In this document: positions 21,705 to 31,251 of the stretch, one piece after another | Layout: every line of letters begins with the position of its first letter | How positions within the stretch are numbered: the stretch's first letter is position 1 | Origin: Leptobrachium leishanense | Lineage: Eukaryota > Chordata > Amphibia > Anura > Megophryidae | Length of the DNA stretch: 64,000 bases | NCBI GenBank assembly: GCA_009667805.1 | Contig: CM019065.1 | Location: 149,828,101 to 149,892,100, forward strand | Reading direction: 5' to 3' | Notes under the pieces: generated by a model | The model's input: the letters and a program-made list of their open reading frames with translations, nothing else | What the model was told of the DNA's origin: nothing | Databases searched by the model: none | Made by a program: the position numbers and the translations under genes

Positions 21705-21770
21705 CAGACCCCAGTAATTAGCCAGCCTCTGCTCACACACACCCCCCACCCCAGCTTGATACATACTTAC

Positions 21771-23057
21771 TAGGGATAGACCGATATGTTTTTTTCCAGG
21801 CCGATACCGATTATCGGCCGTCTCTCTGGCCGATAACCGATATCAGGGGCCGATATTCTGTGCACTCCAATTTTTGAAAACGAACACAATTTCACACAAA
21901 TCTGGTTTAAACTGAACATGTTGTTTATTCATATTTTAAACATTAAATTAGGGGGGGGGGGGACCGACCCTGCATGCAGATCTTGGAGAGAGCAGGGTAA
22001 GACCCGGTCACCAGCCTGAAAAAAAAGTTTACTGTATGTTTAACTGTAGATCGCTAGCTGGCTGTCTGTTCCTTTTTAAGTAATTACAACCAGGGTGTGC
22101 TGCTGAGTGCTCTGCTCCCTTCACTAGTCCCACGCAGTCACGCACTAAGCAACCCCAGTAGCTGCAGCAGCTCCCCCTCCTTCCTCAGCTCCATCTTTAA
22201 AGCCCCGTTGCTCCGTCCACTGACTCCATTCATAATGAGCAGTTACGGCCTGGGACACAGCACTGCAACCCAGAGCTCAGCCTGACCTGAAGCCCCCTTA
22301 AACACAGCCCTGCCTGAAGTTCAACCTGCAGCAGGTGAAAAAAAAAAAATGGCCCACAGCTGTGTGTGCACTGCAGCCAAAAAAAAAAATGGCCCACAGC
22401 TGTGTGTGCACTGCAGTCTGCAGTGCACACACACAGCTGTGGGCCATTTTTTATTCACCTGCTGCAGGTTGAACTTCAGGCAGGGCTGTGTTTAAGGGGG
22501 CTTCAGGTCAGGCTGAGCTCTGGGTTGCAGTGCTGTGTCCCAGGCCGTAACTGCTCATTATGAATGGAGTCAGTGGACGGAGCAACGGGGCTTTAAAGAT
22601 GGAGCTGAGGAAGGAGGGGGAGCTGCTGCAGCTACTGGGGTTGCTTAGTGCGTGACTGCGTGGGACTAGTGAAGGGAGCAGAGCACTCAGCAGCACACCC
22701 TGGTTGTAATTACTTAAAAAGGAACAGACAGCCAGCTAGCGATCTACAGTTAAACATACAGTAAACTTTTTTTTCAGGCTGGTGACCGGGTCTTACCCTG
22801 CTCTCTCCAAGATCTGCATGCAGGGGCAGTGTTTCCGGATATGCTGACGCGAGGACCATGTGGTGGGCGGCGTAGCTCCTCATTGGTCGGCTTCTCCTGC
22901 AACGGAACAAGAACATCGCATGCGCTTTGCAGTGACTGAGCGCGCTGGGGAGCGGCAAGTAGAAATCGGTAATATCGGGGACTTGAACACCGATAAATTC
23001 AAAAAACCCCAAAATCGGCCCAAAATATCGGTAGATCCGATAATCGGTCGACCCCTA
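21771..23057. mobile_element. Inner hAT element with giant palindrome
   Basis: Ends TAGGGATAGACCGATATG and (reverse complement) TAGGGGTCGACCGATTATCG; exact 8-bp duplication ATACTTAC (21763-21770, 23058-23065). Terminal regions are rich in CGAT words. No transposase. Almost the whole interior is an 0.86 kb palindrome (21969-22824). Confidence 0.88.
21969..22824. repeat. 0.86 kb near-perfect palindrome
   Basis: The left arm begins CCTGCATGCAGATCTTGGAG and the right arm ends with its complement. The symmetry axis is near 22410 (CTGCAGTCTGCAG). The left arm has an extra copy of a roughly 45-bp block (poly-A then ATGGCCCACAGCTGTG) next to the axis. The arms translate identically over 62 codons, so they diverged very recently or are kept alike by gene conversion. 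These frames are not considered genes. Confidence 0.9.
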
Positions 23058-23465
23058 ATACTTACCGTGGGTAAGAATGGTCTCCACTCTCTCCACTTCC
23101 CCTCCCTGCACGTGCTGGACACTTCCAGCACAGCAGGGGAGGCTCTGCTTTGCTTGGCTGTGGAGGGGGAAGGGACAGGGCCAGCACGTCCCCATGTGAG
23201 CAGCTGTCCTCTTCTTCCTCCTCCTCTCCCCCCGGCAGGGCCTTTACTTCTGGCGCAGCGTGTGGGAGTTTGATCCCACACGCTGCCGATCAAACGGGAG
23301 ACCAGGTGCCGACCCCTGCCTGGACTGAGGGGCAAGCAGGGCTAGTCCGGGTCCCCCACCCATCCGGTTGTGGGCCCCCGGGTGCTGTGGCACCCGCTGC
23401 ATCCCTGGTAGCTACACCCCTGACTCAAGTACCGAATTTTTATATCAGGTTGACTGTATTTTAAC

Positions 23466-23929
23466 AAAAAAAAAAATTCGAATTTAAAAAAAATTATATA
23501 TATTATTAGATTTGGTCTCAATGGGAAGTTTCATTGGAAAACAAATGCAGACTTTACAAAACAAGCAAACTTAGCTTTCAAGTAAAAAAAGGACATTTTT
23601 GTTAGACTTTTTTCCTTTTAATATTTGCTTCAATACCTTATATATTTTCTAACAATACCTTCTACAAATGTACCACAATTAAATGTTCTAGATAACAATT
23701 TAGGTTAGTGGCATATAACAAACCATTTGAGCAGAAAAGTAGATATGCAAGATGGTACACGGAATGAGTCCAGCCCGACATGAAGGTGTATAGTTTGTAT
23801 CCAAACAACTGTTGTGTTGAAGATGCGTAGTGTAGAAAGGTGAATTGAGAGCTCTTAGTTTACAGATTAAAATAATTTTCTTTGAAATTTGAGAGTTTAG
23901 TGAGGGGGGGGGGGAATTCCAGTAAATAC
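23466..23929. other. AT-rich intron sequence
   Basis: No element identified; includes an 11-G run at 23904-23914. Confidence 0.3.
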
Positions 23930-24338
23930 ATGGGATGCACATATATTAGTATTGGTACCAGTATTTGCACAAGTACTTGGTACTCGTGCAGATGCCCCCG
24001 ATACCAGAAGCCAGTACTGAGCTGGCATGCTCTAGCGGCATTCTGCTAGGCACATGAGCTTTGTAATGCAGTTCTTTGAATTTCTGGGATGTGTAAATGA
24101 CTTCTGAAAAAAATAAATATATATATATATATATATATAATTATTCTGCGTCTGTGCAGTGGGTGTCTGGCCATACATTTCAATATTAACATAAATTGGA
24201 CAGGCTTTCCGCAAAATCCTCAATTATTTATTGTATTTAAAGTCATGTGGCGGCTTTCCAAGTATCAGTAAGTACCTGGAAAAAAAGTATCGGTACGAAG
24301 TCTTAAATAAAAAATAAAATGGTATCGGTGCATCCCTA
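23930..24338. mobile_element. 409-bp hAT MITE
   Basis: Ends ATGGGATGCACATA and (reverse complement of the right end) TAGGGATGCACCGATACC; 8-bp duplication GTAAATAC at 23922-23929 and 24339-24346. It contains a (TA)n tract near 24116-24140. It sits 30 bp from the POLM exon 5 donor. Confidence 0.8.
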
Positions 24339-24367
24339 GTAAATACATAGATGTTCTGTGAACATAC

Positions 24368-24439
24368 CTCCATTGTTTGGTAATGCTCATTATTTTTGAT
24401 AACTTCCACTTCTCTGCACATTCCATGTTCTAGGATTTC
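24368..24439 (-). CDS. POLM: POLM exon 5
   Basis: Exon of 72 bp, phase 0 at both ends. Acceptor TTTTCTGTGCAG, donor ATGGAG/GTATGT. It encodes EILEHGMCREVEVIKNNEHY and QTME, the second half of the 8-kDa domain. Confidence 0.95.
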
Positions 24440-25027
24440 CTGCACAGAAAACAGTGGGTTATTATTTTCCGAGTTCACTATAAAACATGCACACCTCATT
24501 ATCAGACTGCTAATTATACGAATTTGAAGTTAGAGAAAAAGGCTTATTTTATGGTGTCTGTTTCATTCACTTTCCACTTGCAAACATCTGTTCCTTCAGT
24601 TGTCTTGCAATATTTTGTAATCATACGTGACTTCAATATTAATTGAAAATTGTACATTGTCGTTGAAGGGTTTTCTAATGTTCAAGTCTGGATTAATCCT
24701 AAAAGGGTTATTCGCCAATTGCTGCTGTTCTACGTTGTTGCAACAGTGACAAACTTCGGCAATCCAAATAGGTAAAAACCAACGAACAGCAGGGAAAGCT
24801 TCATTGATGCTGTTCTTTGACTTTCCCTATGGGATTGCTGAAGCTTTTGCAACAATGCAGAACAGCAGCATTTAGAAAATAATCATAAAATTGTCTCGTG
24901 TATTTAGTGAGCACTCCAAAGTCTTAACATAGTTCAGTACAATATCAAGGACTATTTTCAGACAGTTTTGAAACCATGACAATGTTGAAATAAAAAAAAA
25001 GGCATTATCTTATGTACAGGTAAATAC

Positions 25028-25198
25028 CTGGATGACTATCATACAGTGCCCTCCACACCATGGTAGGTCCTTCGCCTGATTCACAGATTGCAGCTTATAT
25101 GGCAAAGCTTTCAGAGTAGATGCCGCTCTAGTGAATCCTAGATAACGAACGTCTGATTCTTGAAAGAAAGCTGACCGTGCAAGGATTTCAAGAGCATT
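25028..25198 (-). CDS. POLM: POLM exon 4
   Basis: Exon of 171 bp (57 codons), phase 0. Acceptor CATTCTAG, donor ATCCAG/GTATTT. It encodes the 8-kDa domain core: NALEILARSAFF, GFTRAASTLKALP, and GGHCMIVIQ. Confidence 0.95.
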
Positions 25199-26297
25199 CT
25201 AGAATGGTCAGTATTGCAAAACAGACATAAGAAAAAAAAATCATAAACACGAGTGTAACCATTTTGCTTTAATGTATATATTTTTTTGGTAGCAAACTAA
25301 AAAAAAACTGAAACTTTGCGTACTTTTCTAATGCAAGATTAATATGCTCCTGGCGAGAAGTGGAATTCTCTGAGATCTCCCTTCTGTCACCTGGTATTAC
25401 TATAAAAGAAGCAGCCTCCACCCTCACTGTAACAAAGCTTTCAAACTTCGCTGCTGCATTACAACCACCAGGGAAAGGGCAACATACAGGGAGAGTGTTC
25501 GATTCCAGTCGTTGCAAATGCTGAAAACCCATGTACAGTACAGATACAAGTCACTGTAATTTCCACATGCAAGCATTGGATATTTAACCATTTTTATTGT
25601 CCATGACATTTCTGCCTCTATGCTACAAATGCAGGCTGAATGTGGTAATGTGCACATAATGGACACCATCTAGAGCAGTGATGTCCAACCATCCCTCCAG
25701 ATGTTTCGGAACCACTCCCATGATGCACTGTTGAACTAATAAGTGGCTGAGCATCATAGCAAATGTGGTTTCCGAAACATCTGGAGGGCCAAGGTTGGAC
25801 ACTACTGGTCTAGAGTTTTAGAACCAGTCATCCCAGAAATATTTCTGTAAATAAACTGAAAAGATAAAAAAAAAGGGGAAGTTTACATCAATCCATTACC
25901 CATTTCAGAACAACCTTAATGCAAAATCTCTATTGTACCCTACATTTAAATGTTACTAATTAATTTGAAAACGGTATGGGTAACACCCCCCACCCCAAAA
26001 AAAAGTGTTTGGTAGTGATAGGGTTAAAACCTATGGAAAACAGCAAAGTGCGACAATGTACTAAAGACAAATTGAAGAAAGAAAAAAAACAATGGTAGAA
26101 AACTAAAAATAGAGCATAGAAAACTAGTGATGCAAGTGTAGAGTCACAGTATTAAAAGGTAAGAATTAAACAAAAGCCCCATTTTCAAGTGGAAATATAG
26201 GCTCCACAGTGTGCAATGCAGGCAGAAATGACATGTGAATGTTGTCAAGCAGAAAATTGTAGCTAGCTCTACCTCCAGCACGACCCCAATCAGTTAC
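25199..26297. other. POLM intron 3
   Basis: A 1.1 kb intron containing one short hAT MITE (25676-25807). An open stretch at 25269-25532 lacks matching splice sites and similarity and is not an exon. Confidence 0.8.
25676..25807. mobile_element. 132-bp hAT MITE
   Basis: Palindromic element: left CAGTGATGTCCAACC and right GGTTGGACACTACTG, with internal TCCAGATGTTTCGGAA and its complement. Flanks ATCTAGAG and GTCTAGAG (7 of 8 identical) are the target duplication. Confidence 0.8.
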
Positions 26298-26396
26298 CGT
26301 AATTGTCTGATTATGATGATTCAATGGTGTTCTCCGATGACAAGCATAGGTTGGCATCTGAGAACAGCGAACTTCAGTTGCTGCGGATAGCACAAC
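26298..26396 (-). CDS. POLM: POLM exon 3
   Basis: Exon of 99 bp (33 codons), phase 0. Acceptor TTTTTAAG, donor ATTACG/GTAACT. It encodes the linker between BRCT and catalytic domains, including MPTYACHRRTPLNHHN, a block conserved in POLM and TdT. Confidence 0.93.
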
Positions 26397-26765
26397 CTTA
26401 AAAATATAAAATGATACATATTAAAACACAAAAAGGCAAAGACTTGAGTTAAATCATCTGCCAATGTTTAGCAAATTAGATAAAAAATAAAAATGACTAA
26501 AGTATCTGTAATGCCAAACCTATGACTTAATATGACTACCCATTATTCTAAGAATACAGATCAAGGTTACTAGCCGAGAAGTTACTTTGTCCTTAAAAAT
26601 ACATACACCAAGCTTTTGTTTATGTTGAGAAATCTCCACAGCATGTCTTTACAGGTGTCTGGGGAGATTTATATACTCAGTGTGTGAATGCACCGCAGAG
26701 GTCTATATGTAGGGACTGTGCATGAGTTTATGCTTTAAAAAAAAACCTGTATATTTGCAGTCCGT

Positions 26766-26929
26766 CAGGGTTATTCCGAGAGCGTGAAAAGCGGGAGAAT
26801 GACTGGAGAATGAAAAATTCTAGGTCAAAATTCTCTCTTTCATCTCACTTTCCAAATCGGCTATTTTGACCTAGAATGTGTCATTCTCCAGTCATTCTCC
26901 TGCTTTTCACGCTCTCTGAATAACCCCGA
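26766..26929. mobile_element. MITE, CAGGGTTATTCNGAGA family
   Basis: Long inverted ends (CAGGGTTATTCCGAGAGCGT and its complement ACGCTCTCTGAATAACCCC) enclose a copied stem TTCTAGGTCAAAAT / CATTTTGACCTAGAA style. Related copies: 5040-5243, 30283-30454, and fragments at 47745-47880. Confidence 0.75.
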
Positions 26930-27174
26930 GTATGTTAGTGATAAATGCATGTGTGTTTATTCATTTATAAAGGATTTTACCAGGAAGGATACCTTGAGAT
27001 TTCTCTCGTTTTCAAGTACATCTTGGGTTCAAGAACATTAAAATGTTAGTTGTTACAGAAATACAAAGTAATACAATGCAAGGTATTAAAAAAAAAAAAA
27101 ATAACCAAATACATACAGATTAACAGAAAATAGTCAGGTCCAGAAATATTGGGACATCAACACAATTCTAACTA

Positions 27175-27785
27175 CAGTAATCCTGAAATTCGTGGGGTTA
27201 CGTTCCAACAACCCCTGCGAATTTTGAAAAACTGCGAATTGTGGCTGTGCTAAAAAAAAGCACAGCCATGCGGCATTAGGACCCAGGAGCCGCCGTCCTC
27301 CTGGCAGAATAGCTGCTCCTGTGAATCTCCAGCCTCAAGATCGCGTCCAGGGCATTCTCCTCTCGGCATCGTTCAGAGATGCCGAGACTCCTGTGCACCC
27401 CCGCAAGCGTGGTCCGGGGATCCAGGAGGGTCGGCATCTCCTCTCTCGTAATGATGCCGAGATAAGGGAATGCCCTGGCCACGATCGTGAGCCCGGAGAC
27501 GCACAGGAGCAGCTTCTCTGCTGGGGTGTTGTGCCCTATATGGTTCCTTATCGAATACTGTTCCAAGGAGCCCTCGGCAAAGATCGGAACTCCACCTCAC
27601 CAGGCTCTAACACATCAGGGGGCTGTACAAAGGGGTGTGTTTGGGAGGCGCTGATGTGTTGGAACAATATTCGATAAAGGAACCATAGATGACACACCGG
27701 GATGCTGCTACCACGTGGTAAGCGGAAAAAATCCACGAACCACTGAGTCCGCGAAAGCAGAACCGCGAATGACCGGGGATTACTG
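27175..27785. mobile_element. Pogo/Tigger-like non-autonomous element
   Basis: Ends CAGTAATCCTGAAATTCGTG and (reverse complement) CAGTAATCCCCGGTCATTCG flanked by TA. The subterminal GGTTACGTTCCAACAACCCC and GCGAATTTTGAAAAACTGCG resemble Tigger-type repeats. Internal inverted words (TATGGTTCCTTATCGAATA and complement near 27665) form a second fold-back. No transposase. Confidence 0.7.
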
Positions 27786-27983
27786 TACACCACCACAATG
27801 GAGTTGGAATGAAACAAACACAATGTGCTTTAACTGCAGACTGTCAGCTTTAATTTGAGGGTATCTACATCCAACTCAGGTGAACGGTGTAGGACTTACA
27901 GCAGTTTGCAGACGTGCCTCCCACTTGTTAAGGGACCAAAAGTAATGGGACAGAATAATAATCATAAATCAAACTTTCCCTTC

Positions 27984-29009
27984 TTAATACTTGGTTGCAA
28001 ATCCTTTGCAGTCAATCACAGCCTGAAGTCTGGAATGCATAGACATCACCAGACGCTGGGTTTCATCCCTGGTGATGCTCTGCCAGGCCTCTACTGCAAC
28101 TGTCTTCCGTTCCTGCTTGTTCTTGGGGCATTTTCCCTTCAGTTTTGTCTTCAGCAAGTGAAATGCATGCTCAAAATGGGATTCAGGTCAGGTGAATGAC
28201 TTGGCCATTGCATAACATTCCACTGCTGTCCCTTCAAAAACTCTTTGACCCAAAGCATACTGCAAAAGCAACCATTGTCCATCTGCACTGTGAAGCGCCG
28301 TCCAATGAGTTCTGCAGCATTTGGCTGAATGTGAGCAGATAATATTGCCCGAAACACTTCAGAATTCATCCTGCTGCTTTTGTCAGTCACATCATCAATG
28401 ACAAGAGAACCATTTCCATTGGCAGCCATACATGCCCACACCATGACACTACCACCACGCTTCACTGATGAGGTGGTATGCTTAGGATCATGAGCAGTTC
28501 CTTTCCTTCTCCATACTCTTCTCTTCCCATCACTCTGGTACAAGTTGATCTTGGTCTCATCTGTCCATAGGATCTTGTTCCAGAACTGTGAAGGCTTTGT
28601 TAGGTGTGGTTTGGCAAACTCTAATCTGGCCTTCCTGTTTGAGGCTCACCAATGGTTTACATCTTGTGGTGAACCCTCTGTATTCACTCTGGTAAAGTCT
28701 TCTCTTGATGGTTTACTTTGACACACATACACCTACCTCCTGGAGAGTGTTCTTGATCTGGCCAACTGTTGTGAAGGGTGTTTTCACCAGGGAAAGAATT
28801 CTTCGGTCAACCACCACAGTTGTTTCCTGTGGTCTCCCGGGTCTTTTGGTATTGCTGAGCTCACCGGTGCGTTCCTTCTTTTTGAGGATGTTCCAAACAG
28901 TTGTTTTGGCCACGCCTAATGTTCTTGCTATCTCTCTGATGGGTTTGTTTTGTTTCTTCAGCCTAATGATGGCTTGCTTCACTGAGAGTGACAGCTCTTT
29001 GGATCTCAT
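27984..29009 (-). pseudogene. Tc1-like transposase (frameshifted)
   Basis: Starts MRSKELSLSVKQAIIRLKKQ at 29009. The HTH block has REIARTLGVAKTTVWNILKK, then the linker KRPGRPQETT. The segment 28550-28720, which should hold the first catalytic Asp (WTDETKINL-like words on minus near 28560), is frame-broken. The second Asp is in VQMDNGC, altered from the usual QQDNDPKH. SPDLNPI is followed by a 2-base slip in a T run (about 28176-28180) that loses the Glu frame. The C-terminus near 27990 ends with GFATKY in another frame. Clearly inactive. Confidence 0.88.
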
Positions 29010-29406
29010 CTTGAGTTGACAGCAACAGATTCCAAATGAAAATAGCACACTTGAACTCTGGGCCTTTTATCCGCACATTGTAATTGGCGTAATGCGGGAA
29101 TATCACACACCTGGCCATTGGAACAGCTGAGAAGCCAATTGTCCCATTACCTTTGGTCCCTTAACAAGTGGGAGGCACATCTGCAAACTGCTGTAAGTCC
29201 TACACCGTTCACCTGAGTTGGATGTACATACCCTCAAATTAAAGCTGACAGTCTGCAGTTAAAGCACATTGTGTTTGTTTCATTCCAACTCCATTGTGGT
29301 GGTGTATAGAGCCAAAGATGTTAGAATTGTGTTGATGTCCCAATAATTCTGTACCTGACTGTATGTAGGAAATAGTCATTATGTTACAGGTTTACAGGTG
29401 CATTCC

Positions 29407-29856
29407 TTATTGAGGTATGTTAATAGGGAGCTCGAGTGACTTTAGACTGGGGGAAGATATGATGGCGTCTGGGAGGTTATTCCATAACTGCGGTGCTCTG
29501 TAGGAAAATGAGGACCGAGCCACTGTCTTTTTGTATTGTGGTATTGCAAGTAAGGTGCTGGTCCTGGATCGGAGGTTATAGGATGAGGGAACTGCTGGAG
29601 GAAGCAGTCTATTCAGGTAGGGTGGCAGCTTCCCAGAAAAGCTCTTAAACACCAGGTTGGAAAGGTGAAGAGTGCGTCTAGATTCCAGCGACGGCCAGTT
29701 TAGCTCTTTTAACATGTCACAGTGGTAGGTCATGTAGTTACATTGTAGCGCAAAGCGGCAGCATGAGTTATACAGTGTGGTAAGTTTCTGAAGGTGTGTT
29801 TGCGGGGTCGCTGCATACACTACATCTCCGTAATCAATAGCTTTGTGTTGTTGCAT
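29407..29856 (-). pseudogene. LINE ORF2 C-terminal fragment
   Basis: A 150-codon open piece of a CR1/Rex-type LINE: AIDYGDVVYAATPQTHLQKL, KLPPYLNRLLPP, SYNLRSR, and APQLWNNLPD at the C-terminus. RT catalytic motifs are absent (5' truncation). The reading frame is intact to the end. Confidence 0.8.
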
Positions 29857-29860
29857 ATAG

Positions 29861-30282
29861 TGTCAGTTTGTGGGATCAGGGGTGTATTCAGTTCCCGTTA
29901 ATCTCTCTATGGCACAAGCTCACCCCTTCTGTGCACACAGTCTCTACACAATCCTTATCAACGTCAAGGCATTAGGTGGTCTCAAATTTCACTACTACAG
30001 AAAATGTTGCTATTTTCCAGTGTAAGAGACAGTCAAACAGGAATGTGTTACAACTACCGCTTTTAAGAGCATCTTCAACTGTGCACTATGTGGCATCACA
30101 TTCCTATTAAGTGAACACCTTCCATCTGAGGTCTTTATATACTCTGCTGTGCACAACATGTTGTCACATCTCTAGCACATTAAGGAGGAATGTGAATGCC
30201 CAGAGATCATAGATCTGTCAATATTGTCATACAAAATGAAATGGCCACCCCCCCCCCCCCTATCATTCCAACAAATTAAACA
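29861..30282. other. Unassigned intron sequence
   Basis: Within POLM intron 2. No element recognised; a 13-C run at 30248-30260. Confidence 0.3.
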
Positions 30283-30454
30283 CAGGGTTACTCAGAGAGG
30301 TGAAAACCAGGAGAATGACTGGAGAAAATTCTAGGTCAAAATAGCCAAATCAGAAAAATCACATTTATCTCACTTTACAAATTGGCTATTTTGACCTAGA
30401 ATTTTCACTTCTCCAGTCATTCTCCTGGTTTTCACCTCTCTCTGAATAACCCTG
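30283..30454. mobile_element. MITE, CAGGGTTATTCAGAGA family (best copy)
   Basis: Inverted ends of about 70 bp: CAGGGTTACTCAGAGAGGTG and complement; stems include TTCTAGGTCAAAATAGCCAA and its complement. 172 bp, no coding. TTAA-like words lie at both flanks (ATTAAACA left, GTTAATG right), suggestive but not exact. Confidence 0.8.
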
Positions 30455-31159
30455 TTAATGAAATTCCTTCCACACAAGAAAAAAAAAAAAATCCAAAAGA
30501 GATTTACTGCTTACGAAGGGTAAAAAGTGGCATTGAGGTTTAGTTTTTATTTAACAAGCTGTGCATTATCCACACTGGGCAATGGATAACATTGAATTCT
30601 CTCATATGCCAAAGTGTTCTTGTACATCAATAAATACCAATACTGTGTCCAGTGCTTTTGCATTACACACCCCCCCAAATGACCGTATAATGCAGAGCTC
30701 AGCAACCATGTTTCTCCAGATGTTCCGGAACTACATTTCCCCATGATGCTAAAATCAACCTGATGATGATGGGATCTGTAGTTCCAAAACAACTGGAGGG
30801 TCAAGTACAAAACACACACAATAAACACGGGGAAGAGACACCCAAAAGGGCCTGATCCAACAAAAGCAAATAGAACAACAATTGCACCCAGTGCAGGGAA
30901 GGTGTCTGAGAATAGAGATGAATTGACAATTTATTAAACAAAAAACACTAAAACCTGAATGGTGGGAAAATACATAAGGTATGACGGCACCTCATAAGAG
31001 TCCACAAGTCGTGTCACAGTAAAGAGGAGTAGGTAATAAAGGAGAAAATTACTACCTGATACCTCTAAACTGAATTAGAAGGGACACGCCAGGGTAGTCC
31101 GCGCAACAAACCACCAAAAGGAGGAAGGATAGATTTAAAAGCAAAAGAGGGCTGACATA

Positions 31160-31200
31160 GCTCAACGCTTTTCGCCTGTTGCGGGCTTAATCCTGAGCTG
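31160..31200 (-). ncRNA. Decayed hammerhead-like motif
   Basis: On the minus strand: GGATTAAGCCCGCAACAGGC, then GAAAAGCGTTGAGC. The 3' half matches the family ending GAAACGCGTTGAGC seen at 985-996, but the CTGATGA strand has degenerated to CAGGATTA. Not expected to cleave. Confidence 0.3.
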
Positions 31201-31251
31201 TACTGACCCCAAGGGAAGTGCACATAGGGAGAACGGTTAAAAAATTAACTA

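Larger units (their letters stand above)
21336..23422. mobile_element. hAT element with nested insertions (outer)
   Basis: Termini CAGAGGCGTAAGTAGAAACC and (reverse complement of the right end) CAGGGGTGTAGCTACCAGGG are flanked by an exact 8-bp duplication ACTCAAGT (21328-21335, 23423-23430). No transposase. It contains a 26-bp direct duplication (ATCAGACCCCCAGTAATTAG type) near 21500-21570, a 133-bp retro-insertion at 21572-21704, and a complete second hAT at 21771-23057. Confidence 0.88.
10484..24367. other. POLM intron 5 (13.9 kb)
   Basis: Expanded by an L2 relic with a Tc1 in it and a DIRS element in that (11.4-18.9 kb), a fold-back Penelope-class insertion (19.7-21.2 kb), nested hAT elements (21.3-23.4 kb) and a 409-bp hAT (23.9-24.3 kb). 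The stretch 10484-11380 shows only a 13-G run (10916-10928) and no recognised element. Confidence 0.85.
27133..29361 (-). mobile_element. Tc1-like transposon 2, interrupted by a Tigger-like MITE
   Basis: Ends GTCAGGTCCAGAAATATTGG (left) and the complement of CAGTCAGGTACAGAATTATT (right) with TA at both borders. Long inverted repeats reach past ACACCACCACAATGGAGTTGG on both sides. The transposase is on minus. The left inverted repeat is split by a 611-bp MITE at 27175-27785. Confidence 0.9.
26955..29860 (-). mobile_element. CR1/Rex-like LINE 3' end, split by Tc1
   Basis: Left piece 26955-27132 is the 3' UTR (on the minus strand ending in ...CCTTTATAAATGAATAAA). Right piece 29362-29860 is the ORF2 C-terminus. 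The Tc1 at 27133-29361 separates them. The same 3' UTR (words AGGATTTTACCAGGAAGGAT and TTTCAAGTATGTCCTGGG on plus) recurs as short tails at 31921-32014, 45313-45475 and 52290-52490. This copy links those tails to their LINE. Confidence 0.75.

Noticed and set aside
22097..22696. Identical 62-codon frames in both palindrome arms
   Set aside because: Same sequence read twice in a palindrome inside a hAT element; no support as a gene.
25269..25532. Open frame between POLM exons 3 and 4
   Set aside because: POLM exons 3 and 4 join directly in phase with conserved sequence; this frame has no matching splice sites.
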